64,000 nucleotides of DNA from Plectrocnemia conspersa (GCA_009617715.1 VTFK01000240.1:1-64000); one strand, 5' to 3'; counted from the first letter of the stretch, positions 21,940 to 34,020 are shown. Notes: generated by a model not told the origin, from the letters alone. Program-made: numbers and translations.

Positions 21940-23254
21940 TGTATTATTTTTTTCTGATTTATCTTTATTTATATTTCCATAAAAAAATTGTGTTCAAATA
22001 CAAGCTATTTCTACTCTTTATGCTATTTGAATAAAGTAGAGCTTTTTTATATAGACATTGTCGATAATTTTTAGTATTTGGTAAAATTAATCATTGCTTG
22101 AAATCAATTTTGCATAATTTGGAAACTTTTGAAGCAAATTAACGACTGACTCAAAGAGGCGAAATTTAAGGCAAAATTACATCTAAGAGAAATCTTTAAA
22201 TTACAGAATAATTATAAGTAATTATTGAATATACGTAGAATAAAAATATATTTTTTCAAAAAAATTACAATAAATTCTTTAATAAAAATAAAAATAATTA
22301 CATACATGTGCAACTATAAAATATTTTTATATGTAGTAATGAAACGCGTGTAAAATTTTTTTCAAGACTCCAATTGTACAAAATCTGAAAGTTAGTATTT
22401 GCATCATCACAGCAGTCGTTTTAGCCTAATTTTTGATATTTTAAATTTTTACTTCGAAAATTGCATTCACCTAACTTAATTTGTATCAAATATGCTAAAT
22501 TATTGACTATTGCTAAAAATTTTTGATATGTAACAAATTTAATTTAATCATTTTGTCCCAAGTAATAGAAATAGTGTCCATATTAAACGTTAAATATTTT
22601 TAGTTTTTAACTAAAAACGGCTGCCCCAATTAATATATGATTTAATTAGGTGGAATCGATTGAGGAATAATTTATTTTTAATTATAAAAATATTTTTTTG
22701 AAAAAATTGAAATAAAGATTTTGCATAGAGCTTTAATCTAGATAATATGAAACACATTAAAATTAAAAAAAAATCGGGGGTCTTTTTTAAATTCGATAAA
22801 ATTAAAAATGCGGAAAAACTTTTTTATTGAGATGCCAACTATTTTGTAAAATTTGTTTATGATACATGTAAGCAACATGGTAAATAAAAAAAATGAAATC
22901 TTTTTTTTGTTGGTAATTTGGTTTATTTAGTAACAATAAAAAATAATTAAAATATATTTTGAAACGGGAATCTGAATCTTTATGGAAGCTTTTTTGATTT
23001 GTATATATTCATGTTTTTTGTTATTATATATAAATGTATAATAATGTGAGAATAATATTTTTTTTAAGTTTTTATTTTCAATAAATTAATTAAAAATTAT
23101 GTTAAGATATAAATTATTATATAGGATTTTGATTTCATAATTATACAATTACAACATAAAAATCTAATTAAAATATATTTTAATTAGCTTTAAATAATAA
23201 AATAATATCTTATCTAAATAGTCATAAAAACGCGTTATGCTAAATGTTACAATA
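21940..23254. other. AT-rich desert
   Basis: Extremely A/T-rich with homopolymer runs. No ORF or repeat is recognised with confidence. Confidence 0.5.
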
Positions 23255-23899
23255 AAATTTACCGCGTTCGTTGCATCACAGCCATTGCATTAACATAACC
23301 GCAAAATCTCATGAAAAATGCATCGAAGCCAAATTTAATTCAACAAATTCCCAAATAGCAAGTCTGAGGCAATTTTCCGCGATAGTCGCAATAATTTATA
23401 AGTCCATTAACAGATAAACATCTCCGCTTAAATTCTTTCGCGGTAAAATATCCTCAATCTCGACGATCGCGATTCTTATCGCTTTATTAATACACACACA
23501 ATATTATGTAGATGTAGTTAATATTCTCGAAAAAAATACGCAACTAGAGAAAAATCAACAATTTTCATAATAATTTACAACGGCAACGTTCATTATAACG
23601 GCGCACTTTCTCTCAAAATAATATTGTTAATTACGGCTTACATAAACGACATTATTTACGATCGAATTATATGTACACCGACAAGCACTTAAGTATAAAT
23701 CACAAGTGTAAGAGCTAACGCGTAGTGTGCAATAAAATTACAATGTAAAATAAAAGCGGCACGTACATATATAATGTCGGCGAGTTTGCAACGCGTTAAG
23801 CTCTCTGTCGTTTATATTATTTGAGAATCTAGTGTCAAGCGGTGAAAATCGACGTAAATCTCTCAACGCAGATAAGCAATCTCTTTTATGTATGCGTGC
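23255..23899. other. GC-moderate island 10
   Basis: A CG-containing block (CGACGATCGCGATTC; ACGATCGAATTATATG) without ORFs. It lies between the AT desert and a hAT MITE. It may hold regulatory sites; this is inference. Confidence 0.3.
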
Positions 23900-24119
23900 G
23901 AGTGGTTCTCAAACGGGAGTAATTGAAAACCATCACATATTCATGTAAGTTTATACCTGTAATGGTGTTGCTACTGAACGCCATATTATAAAATTTATAT
24001 AGTGCGAATTGATGGTAGCTATAGCAGTATAAGGTAGCAATACTGTTTTATTGTTTTTGCTCGTATCGTTAGTCCATTCGTGACCTGTTTAAAGCTAAAC
24101 CAAACTTTGAGAATTACTG
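23900..24119. mobile_element. hAT-like MITE, about 220 bp
   Basis: The left end reads (C/G)AGTGGTTCTCAAACGGGAG. The reverse complement of the right end reads CAGTAATTCTCAAAGTTTGG. These agree with the common hAT terminus CAGTGGTTCTCAAA. The interior is non-coding. No clear 8-bp target duplication flanks it, so it is old or the ends are slightly eroded. Confidence 0.6.
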
Positions 24120-24480
24120 GTGAATATGCTGTTCAAGCGGTAACCTCCTTGTTGGGTATTGCCCGTAACAATTTATTATGTTAATAAATTTATATGTAGA
24201 TAAGGAAACGATCAGATGTTGTTATAACATGTCATTATGATATAATAATAGATGTATTTTACACAGTATTTCGATAATAATAATTAACCCTAAATTATGT
24301 GTGGTATAGATTTATTTTAGTTTTTTTTTAATTAGACTGCTTAATATGGTAGCATTGTTTTTTAGCCTTAAATTTACAAGAACGCGGGATATAAAATCCA
24401 TTTGCAATTTATAGTTAATATCTTAATAAGCCCTTTACCTTATATATTTAAACCTTACCTTATATATACAAACAGATCTT
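24120..24480. other. AT-rich intergenic DNA
   Basis: No feature recognised. Confidence 0.45.
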
Positions 24481-24489
24481 AAATACGGA

Positions 24490-26045
24490 TTTAATAAATT
24501 AAAGACAGGGCAGGGAGTTTTTCTGGACCTGATTTAATTCCCGATTTTATTTTGAAGGGTTGCGAAGTCAGTCTCGCTGCTCCTCTAAAATGTATTTATG
24601 ATCTGATTCTCAAAACATAATCATTTCCTGATCTATGGAAATGCACAAAAGTCATTTCCATAGATCAGGATCTATTCATAAAAAGGGTGACAAATTATAT
24701 ATAAAGAATTATAGACCAGTCGCAGTGTTGTCAGCTCCTGCTAAATTATTTGAAATAATTATGCATAAATATCTTTCGGCAAGTTTTGTTAGACCAACAG
24801 CACGGGTTTCGTCCTGCCAAAACGATGACAACTTCTCTCGATGCGGGAATTCAAGTAGACGTCGTGTATACAGATTTTGAGAAAGCCTTTGACAAAGTTT
24901 GTCATAGGTTATTATTAAAAAAATTGTCAAACCTCGGTTGCTCGGATAATTTAACTCGGTTATTCTCAAGTTGTTTAAGCAATCGTAGACAGTTTGTAAC
25001 CTATGGTGGCCGATTGTCAAAAGAATATTTTACCCCTTCGGGGGTTCCTCAAGGATCCAATCTGGGACCTCTGCTTTTTGTGTTATTTATTAATGACATA
25101 AATACAGTTTTCTTCTGTACGCAGATGATTTAAAATTATAAAAATGCATTCGATCTGTTGTGGACTTCTTTCTACAAAGTGATTTAGACTCTCTGTGGAG
25201 ATGGGCTTCCGTTAACCGTCTGATCTTTAGTGTCGGAAAGTGCCATACTGTGTCATTTTCTTGATCCCCTTTGCCATCAGCTTATTTCTATCATCTCGGT
25301 GGTAACATTTTGATAGAGAAACTTCCACTAAAGATCTCGGAATCACTTTCGAGAGCAAATGGAGGTTCTCTCTACACATACACGACGTCTGTGATAAATC
25401 TTCCAAGATGCTCGGCTTTGTTATGAGGAATGCCTTTCACTTTGACGATCCGTCAGTTATTCGCATCCTCTATGACACCTTAGTTCGTAGCATTCTTGAA
25501 TCGGGATCTATAATTTGGAATCCCCGAATAGCCAAATATTCCCTTTTAGTGGAAAAAATTCAAAAAAGGTATTTAAGTGTTGAGTGATGGGATATGATTC
25601 GCTGAGTTCTCGCAGAAAGCTGTATGTTGCTAAGCATTTTTTCAAATTACTAAAAGGGGCTGTCGACACTTCAGCTATTTTCGAGGAATTCCAGTTTTGG
25701 GTTACGGAACATTTTCTAGAATCACGATCGCGACCTCTTTTGATGTCCGTTAGGGCTAGGACATCCGCACTTGCCGACTCGCCTATAGCTGTGGCCATCC
25801 GGCTTCTTAATACGCTGGCATTACATATTGACTTATTTAATGTTAGCTACGAGGATCTGATCCAGTTTGTATCATTTAATTTTGATATTTTATAATTTTT
25901 TGTTATGTTTAAGTATTGTTATATTTATGTATATATACGTTTTTTTATGTTTTATAAATTTAAAATTTGTTTTCGACCATCGTGGCGCATTGGGGTAACC
26001 TGTTAGGCCATGATGGTCTTAATTTAATCTAAAAAAATAAATAAT
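24490..26045 (+). mobile_element. LINE-C, 5'-truncated non-LTR retrotransposon
   Basis: The RT region starts near 24,500 (SGPDLIPDFILKGCE) and runs to a 3' end at about 26,045. There a hairpin (arms GACCATCGTGGC and GCCATGATGGTC, 25,975-26,018) precedes an A-rich tail (CTAAAAAAATAAATAA). The order of domains and the tail fit the Jockey/R1/CR1 assemblage. The 3' end is duplicated as an orphan copy at 47,940-48,015 on the opposite strand. Confidence 0.9.
24500..25895 (+). pseudogene. LINE-C reverse transcriptase pseudogene
   Basis: Fingers: IKNYRPVAVLSAPAKLFEII (24,700s). Palm: QQHGFRPAKTMTTSL, then VYTDFEKAFDKVCHRLLLKK with the motif-A aspartate, then GVPQGSNLGPLLFVLFINDI (about 25,040-25,100). 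Thereafter frames shift, but a C-terminal block MLGFVMRNAFHFDDPSVI, LYDTLVRSILESGSIIWNP and VEKIQKRYLS is clear (25,400-25,580), and a final segment runs to 25,895. The FADD-type box is broken near 25,120. An inverted 17-bp insertion interrupts the fingers at 24,627-24,669. It is not functional. The enzyme would reverse-transcribe LINE-C RNA. Confidence 0.87.
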
Positions 26046-26530
26046 GTTCTTAATCTTTTATGTAATAGTAATTTTTATTTTTGCAAATAATGTCAAATTG
26101 TTATCTTTTGTAAGTATAAATCTGTTAATTTTAATTACCTAATAAAAATGATAACTAATTTAAATTTAATATTTTTATCTATTTTTAAAACTTTGATATA
26201 TTTTATTTTATCATTATTAATACTGATACACAGTTCTATAAATTTTGTGTTTTAATAAAATTAAGTAGGAAGTACTATAAAAATACTTATAACTATAAAA
26301 TTAGCTTGTAATTCTATGTACAAATATTTTTTTAAATTGAGTTTAATTAACGTATTTTTTAATGTATTTATTTTACATTTCATCTGAAAAATATGTTGTT
26401 CAGCTATTATTATTTTTAGGTGCTGTAATTCTATCGTTTCTTGAATACACATTTTTTACATGATTAATATAATAGGTTAAATTAAATGATTAGATGTTCT
26501 TAAATGTATTTATACATAACCACAACAATC
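26046..26530. other. AT-rich intergenic DNA
   Basis: No feature recognised. Confidence 0.5.
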
Positions 26531-26800
26531 CATATAAACGAATCAACATGCGTCCAATTCGGTCTTATTTATGTCTTTATAATAAATCGTGCCGCGCTCA
26601 CCTTTACGGCTATTAATTAACATGAAACTGGAAGCAGTTCGATCCGAGCAGGAAACATTACTTACACCTGTCCGAATTGGTTCACGTCGAGTTGTGGGCG
26701 AGTGTCTTTTGCCTGGGAATATTTCATCTTGAACTATTGCCAGCTTTGACAAATCTGTGTTTATTTGACGCTGCTTCATTATTTACAACGCGAATATGCC
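26531..26800. other. GC island 11
   Basis: A CG-richer patch with a 78-codon minus-strand open frame (26,543-26,779) of no known product. Candidate conserved non-coding element. Confidence 0.3.
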
Positions 26801-27109
26801 GTGTTTCATTATAATGGGGTGTCAACAAAAATATGCAGTCGTTTGTTGTTTTTCTTTTAATAACAAATCATTATAATGCATTTATTTATATTATTTTTAT
26901 CATCGGGATAAAAGAAAACAATCAATCAAATCAATTAATAGATCAGAGTATCGAAACTATTGCGATCGTAAATATTATAAATTAATTGAAATAGCATATT
27001 TATAATTTCGCATAGAAGATTCTGATATATTAGTGACATGGAAACAATGGGGACTGCAATCTAATTAGTGCTATAAAACGCTGACTCATTCCATTAAACA
27101 TAATGCACA

Positions 27110-27530
27110 TGAACTAATCAATCGCGAATTTCCAATTGGATATTTGCAATGAAAATAAATACAATTTGCACAAAATCCGCTCCAAATTGTGCTGTTGCTG
27201 CCGCTTAAAAGTCACTTGAATATTGTCGTTCATAAATTTCGTTCTTCCGCTGGCGAGGTCAGTCGTTAAACGGGGAGCTCTGTTCGTTAAATAATTTACG
27301 TTACCGTAGGACACACCGGCGCTATGCGAATTTCCCACGCTGCGGGCACCGTTTTACGAGTGTAATATGGAGTCACCCGGTATAAGACTAAATTTACAGC
27401 ATTAACCAGATATGTTGAAACGGCCATATTTGACTGGTTTATTTTCGTTGTTATGATCGGGCAGCTTGCGGTGTGCGGTCAAAAGGGTTGTCGGCCAGTT
27501 TTGCAAACACACCTGCTTTCGGTTAAAACA
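27110..27530. other. GC island 12
   Basis: CG-rich block (GGGGAGCTCTG; GGACACACCGGCGCTATGCG). No coding or repeat signature seen. Confidence 0.3.
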
Positions 27531-28015
27531 ACTAGGTAAATGAGCTCATCATATAATAAATGATTTACTACCATGTTTTATGTGATTGAGACGAACACAA
27601 AGATCTTAACAAAGGTACCAAACTTTTTCTTTTTAAATTGCACATATAGCTATATATAAATTGTTTTTCTATGATAATATTCTGGCTTATGTACAATCAG
27701 GGAAAGAGGCGAAGATCAACATCCCTTCTCGATCGCTTGACTTTTTATTTTTATCTAAAAAATATATTATTAAACCATTTTAACCAGTGGTAAAGTGGGG
27801 CTTCTTTTTGAGCTAGGATGCCGCCCTGGTATTTAATTATAATATATTTACGTTATAAGTACATTTAAACATATTTTGAATACCAAATATCGTGAGTGGA
27901 CGGATACACTTGATTAAAATTCGTTTCTAATCTTAGATGCATTTAACAAGTTAATTGCGTCTAGAATCTATCCTGAAAATATTTGTTCAAATGTCATTTC
28001 AGAGAAATCATATCT
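27531..28015. other. AT-rich DNA
   Basis: No gene. A GC patch near 27,790-27,830 (GTGGGGCTTCTTTTTGAGCT) resembles the end of an old DNA element but has no visible partner. Confidence 0.35.
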
Positions 28016-28945
28016 GAATACATTATCTCCAGTAAATATATATTTTTACTAGTGAAAATATTATTTATCTGGCAGGTGTTAGTAAAGTTATATAGTTTCA
28101 ACTTTTCCATATGTAGTAATAAATACATTTACATACTGATCATTATTTCTTTACATGCGATGTGTAAATGTTACAGTGAATGTATGTTTTTCAGTGAAGT
28201 TATATTTTCACTAGTGAAGTCCAAAAATATTTTACCAGTAGATACATATTTATATTTAATAAAATATAATTTAACTCCTAGGCGCTAATTAAAGTATATG
28301 CTGCTCTTAAATGTCTATAAACTTTAATTCGACAGTTGCGGAACGTTCATTTGCTGTTCAAACCAAAACCTAACCTAATTTAAGTTTTAGATCTTTAATT
28401 AGGTCAAGTCTAAAATACAAATTAAGCCAACTCATCTCTCAGGGGGAAATAAGCGGAAGAAGTACAGATAGGCGTTACATCTCGCATGTTGCTCCATAGT
28501 TTGTCTGCACTTCAGTAGTATATACTATGTTATAAAAATATAATAGATATCCTTATCGATAATACTTCGGACTTTTGATGTAAGAGTATTGATCATAGTG
28601 TATCTAAACCAAATTTTGGTCAATAGGAGGGCGCAAAAAACAATTATCTCTTCTCAGAAGTCAAAAATTCACGTCAAAAGCAATAAAATCGTGTCGGCGT
28701 TGTCGCAGTGGGAACGCTCGTTATCGAGCGTTCCCACTGCGATTTTATTGCTTTTGACGTGGATTTTTGACTTCTGAGAAGAGATAATTGTTTTTTGCGC
28801 CCTCCTATTGGACAAAATTCGGTTTAGTTGTGCTTCAACAATTCTCACTTAATATAAGTCTTATATGAACGCTAGATAATCGTGCGTTTCCAATGCACGA
28901 TTTCATTACTTTTGACGTGGATTTTAAACCCCTTTGAATTTGGCC
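28016..28945 (+). repeat. R-element copy 1 (unclassified repeat with internal palindrome)
   Basis: An alignable partner lies at 50,400-51,545 in reverse orientation. Shared landmarks in order are TATTTTTACTAGTGAAAATA, TTTACATGCGATGTGTAAAT, AGGCGCTA, CTGTTCAAACCAAA, AAATAAGCGGAAGAAG, then GGAGGGCGCAAAAAACAATT inside a palindrome, then GAACGCTAG and a terminal ATTACTTTTGACGTGGATTT. No ORF or transposase is seen. The only long palindrome is at 28,604-28,826. Class is unknown: a foldback-like DNA element is possible. Confidence 0.82.
28604..28826. repeat. Long near-perfect palindrome in R-element copy 1
   Basis: The left arm, TAAACCAAATTTTGGTCAAT then GGAGGGCGCAAAAAACAATT and on to GCAATAAAATCG, is mirrored on the right with only a few differences. 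The arms are about 100 bp. The left arm holds a 14-bp stretch (TGTCGGCGTTGTCG) that the right arm lacks. The centre is GGGAACGCTCG-TTA-TCGAGCGTTCCC. As RNA it would fold into a very stable hairpin. Confidence 0.9.
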
Positions 28946-29094
28946 AGAAAAATGTTTGTTATTTAATAAAAGATTATGAAACTTGCTTAAATAGAAATAT
29001 AAAAAAATGACCACACATATTTTTAAATAAGCTTCTGTTAACTCGTACAGAATAATATTAATATTACAACCGTAAAAAATACCAAACGTGACGG

Positions 29095-29250
29095 CCCAGA
29101 CACGATTTTGTTGCTTTTGACGTGGATTTTTGACTTCTGAGAAATGATAATTGTTTTTTGCGCTCTCATATTGGTCAAAATTTGGTTTAGATATGCTTTA
29201 TTCGATTCTCACTTTTTCTAGATATGCTTTAATCGATTCTCACGTATTTC
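29095..29250 (+). repeat. R-element palindrome arm, partial copy
   Basis: It contains CACGATTTTGTTGCTTTTGA then CGTGGATTTTTGACTTCTGA and TTGGTCAAAATTTGGTTTAG, the right arm of the palindrome without its partner. It is followed by a short tandem repeat of TAGATATGCTTTA-TCGATTCTCAC (two units, 29,206-29,242). Confidence 0.8.
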
Positions 29251-29529
29251 TACTCCTATGGAAATTTAATTATTTCTTTGTATAAATTTATACATAGAGT
29301 TCAAGCGCAAAGGAAAGCAATTAAACATGCTTATAACTGTCATATTTTGATTTTAAACCGCAGATGACCATAATTTTATATAATATTTAAATTAATTTTT
29401 CATGCAAGGATTATTGATGTTACTCTGTGTTGCGCGAAAATCACGCGACAAAAATTAACCTCTCGATTAAGTGTTAAATGGATTCTGTTTCAGATTTCAG
29501 TCTAATATTGACATAAGCGGAGGCGCACT
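29251..29529. other. AT-rich DNA
   Basis: No feature recognised. Confidence 0.4.
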
Positions 29530-30195
29530 CTTAATATATACATATTCTTTATTTTAGTTACATATATAGACACACTAAATTAAGATCAGAAAACTGTACC
29601 AAATAGCATTGAATCTGTCTCAGGGCAGCGTTCCTGGACCGATGCTGTATTTTTATACACGATAAATCTTTCTTAGACGAACTTAATAATAATTTCTACA
29701 TTTACTGAAGACACTACAATAATGCCTTCTGTTACTGACCCAAAAATAGCATCAGAGGCTGCAAGATCATTTCTCAAAAGTCTAAGCTTTGCTCTCTAAA
29801 TGGCGAATCATAGATAATAAACATAAATCAATCCATGTTACATTTACGCTAAACTTCTGGTATTCCTTAACGGGAAATAAATACCACAATGAAAATCATC
29901 TCTAAAAGAGACTATACTGACTCAAAGGAGTTTATCATTGTAAAATGATAATATACAACTATCATAAAGCCGGCGTAGTCTTATGGAGCTCAGATTTGGG
30001 GTATGACCTCCAGATCTAATATCAATATTTTTGAGAGATTCTAGCATAAATTCCTCTGGTTGATTATCGGTGCTCCTTGGCTTGTGCCTTACAAATATAT
30101 ATTAAGTGACTACAGCTGCTAAAGTGTAAAAAAACAATTAAAAACTCACCCCAACATACTGGCAAGTAATCTGCAAAAAGACAATGTTATAACTA
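29530..30195 (+). pseudogene. True Jockey-clade retrotransposon RT remnant
   Basis: No ORF stays open for long, but translated pieces follow the Jockey order. They are GSVPGPMLY (about 29,625), TDPKIASEAARSFLKSL (29,737-29,790), KSIHVTFTLNFW (29,830), the YGAQIWG-like block followed by MTSRSNINIFERF (30,000-30,040), HKFLWLIIGAPWLVPYKYI (30,045-30,100) and VKKQLKTHPNILASNLQKD (30,125-30,185). These are the region after RT motif C, the thumb, and the conserved C-terminal end of Jockey pol. Many stops and shifts make it dead. Its A-rich tail is not evident. Confidence 0.85.
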
Positions 30196-30560
30196 TAAAT
30201 ATGTTGAAACGATCAAATAGATTTAATTAATATAAGCAAAATCATGACCACTTACAAAAGTATTACCAAATACTTATGTAGAGATAATACAAGTAGCGGC
30301 TCATGGCTGTATTTTTTTTTTACTAGCGTCCAAAAATATATATTTGGAAATTGTATTTTTTTATATTACATAAATATGTAGTCGACTATTATCTATTTTT
30401 GTACAAATAGTACAAAGATGCTGATAAATAGGTAATATCAAATTTACATGTTTAGATTTGTTTATCATCAATTTTACAATTTAATGAAAAAAATACAAAT
30501 TTTTAAAGAGGAAAATGAAAATTAGTATTTAGTTTTAAAAATAACAATTTATAATTTAAT
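30196..30560. other. AT-rich DNA
   Basis: No feature recognised beyond homopolymers. Confidence 0.45.
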
Positions 30561-30569
30561 ATAAAGTCC

Positions 30570-30755
30570 ATTCTTTACATTTTGGCTAAACAAAAATTTG
30601 ATTACCCTTTTATTAAAATTTTTCATTTCCGATATTAGAATTCTTCTACTCGAAATCATTGATAGAGCTTTTAATCGCTCTTGAATTATGTTATTTTTTA
30701 AAACTTTATTCTTTTGAAGGTTGAAAAGCTTCTTTCAGATTCTACCGTAGTCATA
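30570..30755 (-). pseudogene. hAT transposase C-terminal dimerisation domain remnant
   Basis: On the minus strand, TVESERSFSTFKRIK (30,752-30,705) is followed, after a one-base frameshift, by NNIIQERLKALSMIS and then ISEMKNFNKRVIKFLFSQNV down to about 30,575. The pattern E.ERSFS.LKRIK ... QERL.ALSM is the hAT C-terminal (hATC) dimerisation motif. The rest of the transposase is not recognised nearby. The AT-rich stretch upstream (to about 31,400) may be its eroded body. Confidence 0.8.
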
Positions 30756-31899
30756 ATAATTTTATTTATTGATTTTTTAAGAAAATACGCTTGACACATT
30801 TTATTCAGTTAACAAATTAATAATGCAATCAATTCAATAAAATTATAATTTTTTTGCGTAAAAAAAATATTTGTTATTCTGTTTCTAATTTTTCTTGAAC
30901 TAAACATGAGTAAATATAACATGTTTCTTTAATTTAACTTTCTATGGTTATTCTGAAAATTTCCTGATGAAATAGTTTGGCAGTTATTAAATGATTTGTG
31001 TGAGCAAAATTTTGTTCTGCTTCTTTACACATACTGTCACTTACTACTTTACCATTGCTAATTTAATTTTACACATTGCTTTCTGAATTATTTAAACATC
31101 AACATAAATTATAGTTTTATCATAAGACTATAATTGAACTTAATAAAACATTCTATAATATTATGTTAATTATTTAATAAGAAGTACTTATTGTTCAAAT
31201 AGATTGCATTTTAATTAAAAAATAGGTACAGATAAATAATATTCAACGTGCATGTGTGATCCTTTTGTTTCGAATATCTCACACTCATTAACCGATTATT
31301 AATTTCTTCTTATTTTGTATAGGTTTTTGCCATTTGCATTAAAATTTTAATCTATAACTCTTTAACGATCGTTGTATTGACCACATAAGTAATTATTTAA
31401 TTACTGCCTCAATAAATTTATATATATGATAGAGAAAGTCTTGTCGTTAATTTTTAGTATTTTAATTATTTAAGGAAACGTTTTCAAAAGTTAATAATCT
31501 GGAATTTATGTTATATAAAGTTATTAAAATATTTACGTTCTTTAATAGCTATTCAAATCCCTTTAAAAATTTGTACTGGTTATAAAAAAAATACAAAATT
31601 GGCTGCAGCAGACATAACATAATATCTACGACTTAATACTTAAACAGAAATTTTCACTAGAGTATTGATTTTTTCTCACTATATGAATATACATTTCTAT
31701 ATCTTTAAGATGTTTTAAGTTTTCTGATAAAACATATGTACAATTGATTTTCAGTAGCAATTAAAAAAAAATATGTGCATATGAGCCATCAACCAAAAGA
31801 AAGCCAATCTCACTCTCGCTTTTCTCATGATATCCTTCAGTTGATTCACACATTTTTAATTTCACATTGTATCTGTTATATCGATATCTGTTATTTTTA
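30756..31899. other. AT-rich DNA
   Basis: Apart from the possible eroded hAT body, no feature recognised. Confidence 0.4.
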
Positions 31900-32220
31900 A
31901 TTTAAACCGTCAGATTAACGGGCAAACGGCCAGCACCAGTGGTTATGTAAGCTCGTGTGCGTTTATTTACACGCCGCTTTAAATTTATAGGTGTGTCAAA
32001 ACGCGCGGCGCGCAGCGTCAATTGGCCATCGCTGCTTTATTGCCCTAATAAAAAGTCCAATCTCCTTCCTATGAAACACAACCAGTACATATTTACACGT
32101 TGATTAGAATAATAAAACCGCAAAAATGCGATTTTTATCGGTCGTAATCGTTGGCGTCGCCGCCGAAAGAAGAAACGGGTTTATTTATTTACATATTAAC
32201 ATTCTCGTAAAATTAACAGA
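31900..32220. other. GC island 13
   Basis: CG-rich block (AAACGCGCGGCGCGCAGCGT; GGCGTCGCCGCCG) within AT-rich DNA and without an ORF. Candidate conserved non-coding element. Confidence 0.35.
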
Positions 32221-32639
32221 TTTTAATGCCGACCGTTAAATATATATTATATTATGTGTAATTATTTTTTTCGTAGTCGTTTTCTAATGATATGTGGTCA
32301 TTGTAAGAGACGATGGCCGTGACTCATTCTACGTTAGTGTCATCTCACAAAATGCGTATAATATCATAAATTTATATATCAATACAATGAGTCTTCGACA
32401 TATTGGATGTAAAAGCTATATACTATGCATTTCAAATATTTTCTTCGTTGCTTATTTATAGCCAAAAATATATACGATACCATTAATTCAATCTGTGTTT
32501 ATTTTATATTAATCAATCAATCAATATATAATTTACATGCAACTATTTACACTCGATGTTAAATGCTATGATAAATAAACAAACCAATTGCCGAAATTAA
32601 TATGAATTAATATATAAAATAAGCAATAATTGGGTCAAA
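32221..32639. other. AT-rich DNA
   Basis: A (TCAA)n-type run, AATCAATCAATCAAT, is present at about 32,512-32,526. No gene is recognised. Confidence 0.4.
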
Positions 32640-33075
32640 AAATCACAAACAAACAATTTTGCGATTGCATCAAGGCACAGGCGAATTTTCCACACGTTCT
32701 CATATTGGAACGTTCCCTTGAGCCGTTACGTTTGTCGGACATTTTCCCGATGGCTTTTTCAAATCCTCCCCATAATTACGTTACACCCAAATAGTTGTTA
32801 GAAAAATGTTACCGCACAGCCAGGGGCGGATTCGGATGAGCTTGATCAACTCGGGTAATCCTCGGAAAACCGTGTTAAAGAAAATCGGTTTCCGACTAAC
32901 GGTCAGTTTGAGCCGGACCGATCTGATCCTATTTACGATCGAGGAGATTTCGTCTAATGGTCTTATTACTCCATCGGCACTGGGATATCTTGATCAGATA
33001 AGGAAAAACCCTTCCCGGACAACGACGGAAACTTATTTGCGAACGACACTTTGCGGATGTTGCTAACGCTGTGTT
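32640..33075. other. GC island 14
   Basis: An 86-codon plus-strand open frame (32,806-33,066) crosses this CG-richer block. The product has no recognisable domain. Compositional openness is the simpler reading. Confidence 0.3.
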
Positions 33076-34020
33076 TATGTGTTCCGTAATATTTTTACTA
33101 TCTTGCCCAATACTGTTTTTATGTGCTTACATATGTATGTACTCATAAATATTTTCATGTCGTATTTTTACTATAAAAAATATACATAAATATATTATAC
33201 AAAAATAGTGCTATTTGCAGTATTATATAGCGATTTTTTTCAAAAAAACAGTTAAAATCTACATAAAAGCAGGTTGCAAATTAAGTGTATTTAAACACTG
33301 ATTACTAATTTTTATAATGACGATAAATAAAACAACTAAATAATAATAACACATTAGTGCTTTTAAATTCTGTAATAATCTTTTAGTTACTTCTGTAGAT
33401 ATTATAACAAAAAAAAACTTTTTTTTTCGCTGAACAATCCTAATTTTTTCCTTTGGCAAAATATCGTCAAAATATCAATTAAAAAAAATCCTGCCTATAA
33501 ACCAGTTGAATCTATTCACCTTATCAATTTTTAGTGATGTATAGCAAAAATCTTATAACTGTTTAAATTAAGATTTTCTTCTTATTTATAATATAAAAGG
33601 ATCACTAGACTTTTCTATCGGTAAAATATTTTTGATATACATAATAATTATTGTATATACACATGTGTGTATTAATTTGTTTAAAAAATAATTAAAAGGC
33701 ATATTATTAATTATATTTATTTATTATATATAGCAACTACAAAATATCATTTTTAATTATATATACAAAACAGAATTATATTGTATTATATAAAATAAAT
33801 ATAATGTTTAATTCTTCGTCAAATATCAACGTCGTTATCAGTATTCTCCTTATTTATTATTTTAGTATCCGATTCCAAGCTATCTGAATTAAAAAAAGTC
33901 TTCAAATATATTTTCTTTATTATTAAAATAATTTTTTTATAAATTTCTAAAATAGTTTTTATAGCACCAGATTCAAGCTTTTGCAAAGAAATTAATAAAT
34001 CAATGCGCTACTTATTTTTT
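33076..34020. other. AT-rich DNA
   Basis: No feature recognised with confidence. Confidence 0.45.

Noticed and set aside
27780..27835. End of another hAT-type element
   Set aside because: The GC patch looks like an eroded terminus, but there is no complementary end and no CAGGG/CAGTG start.
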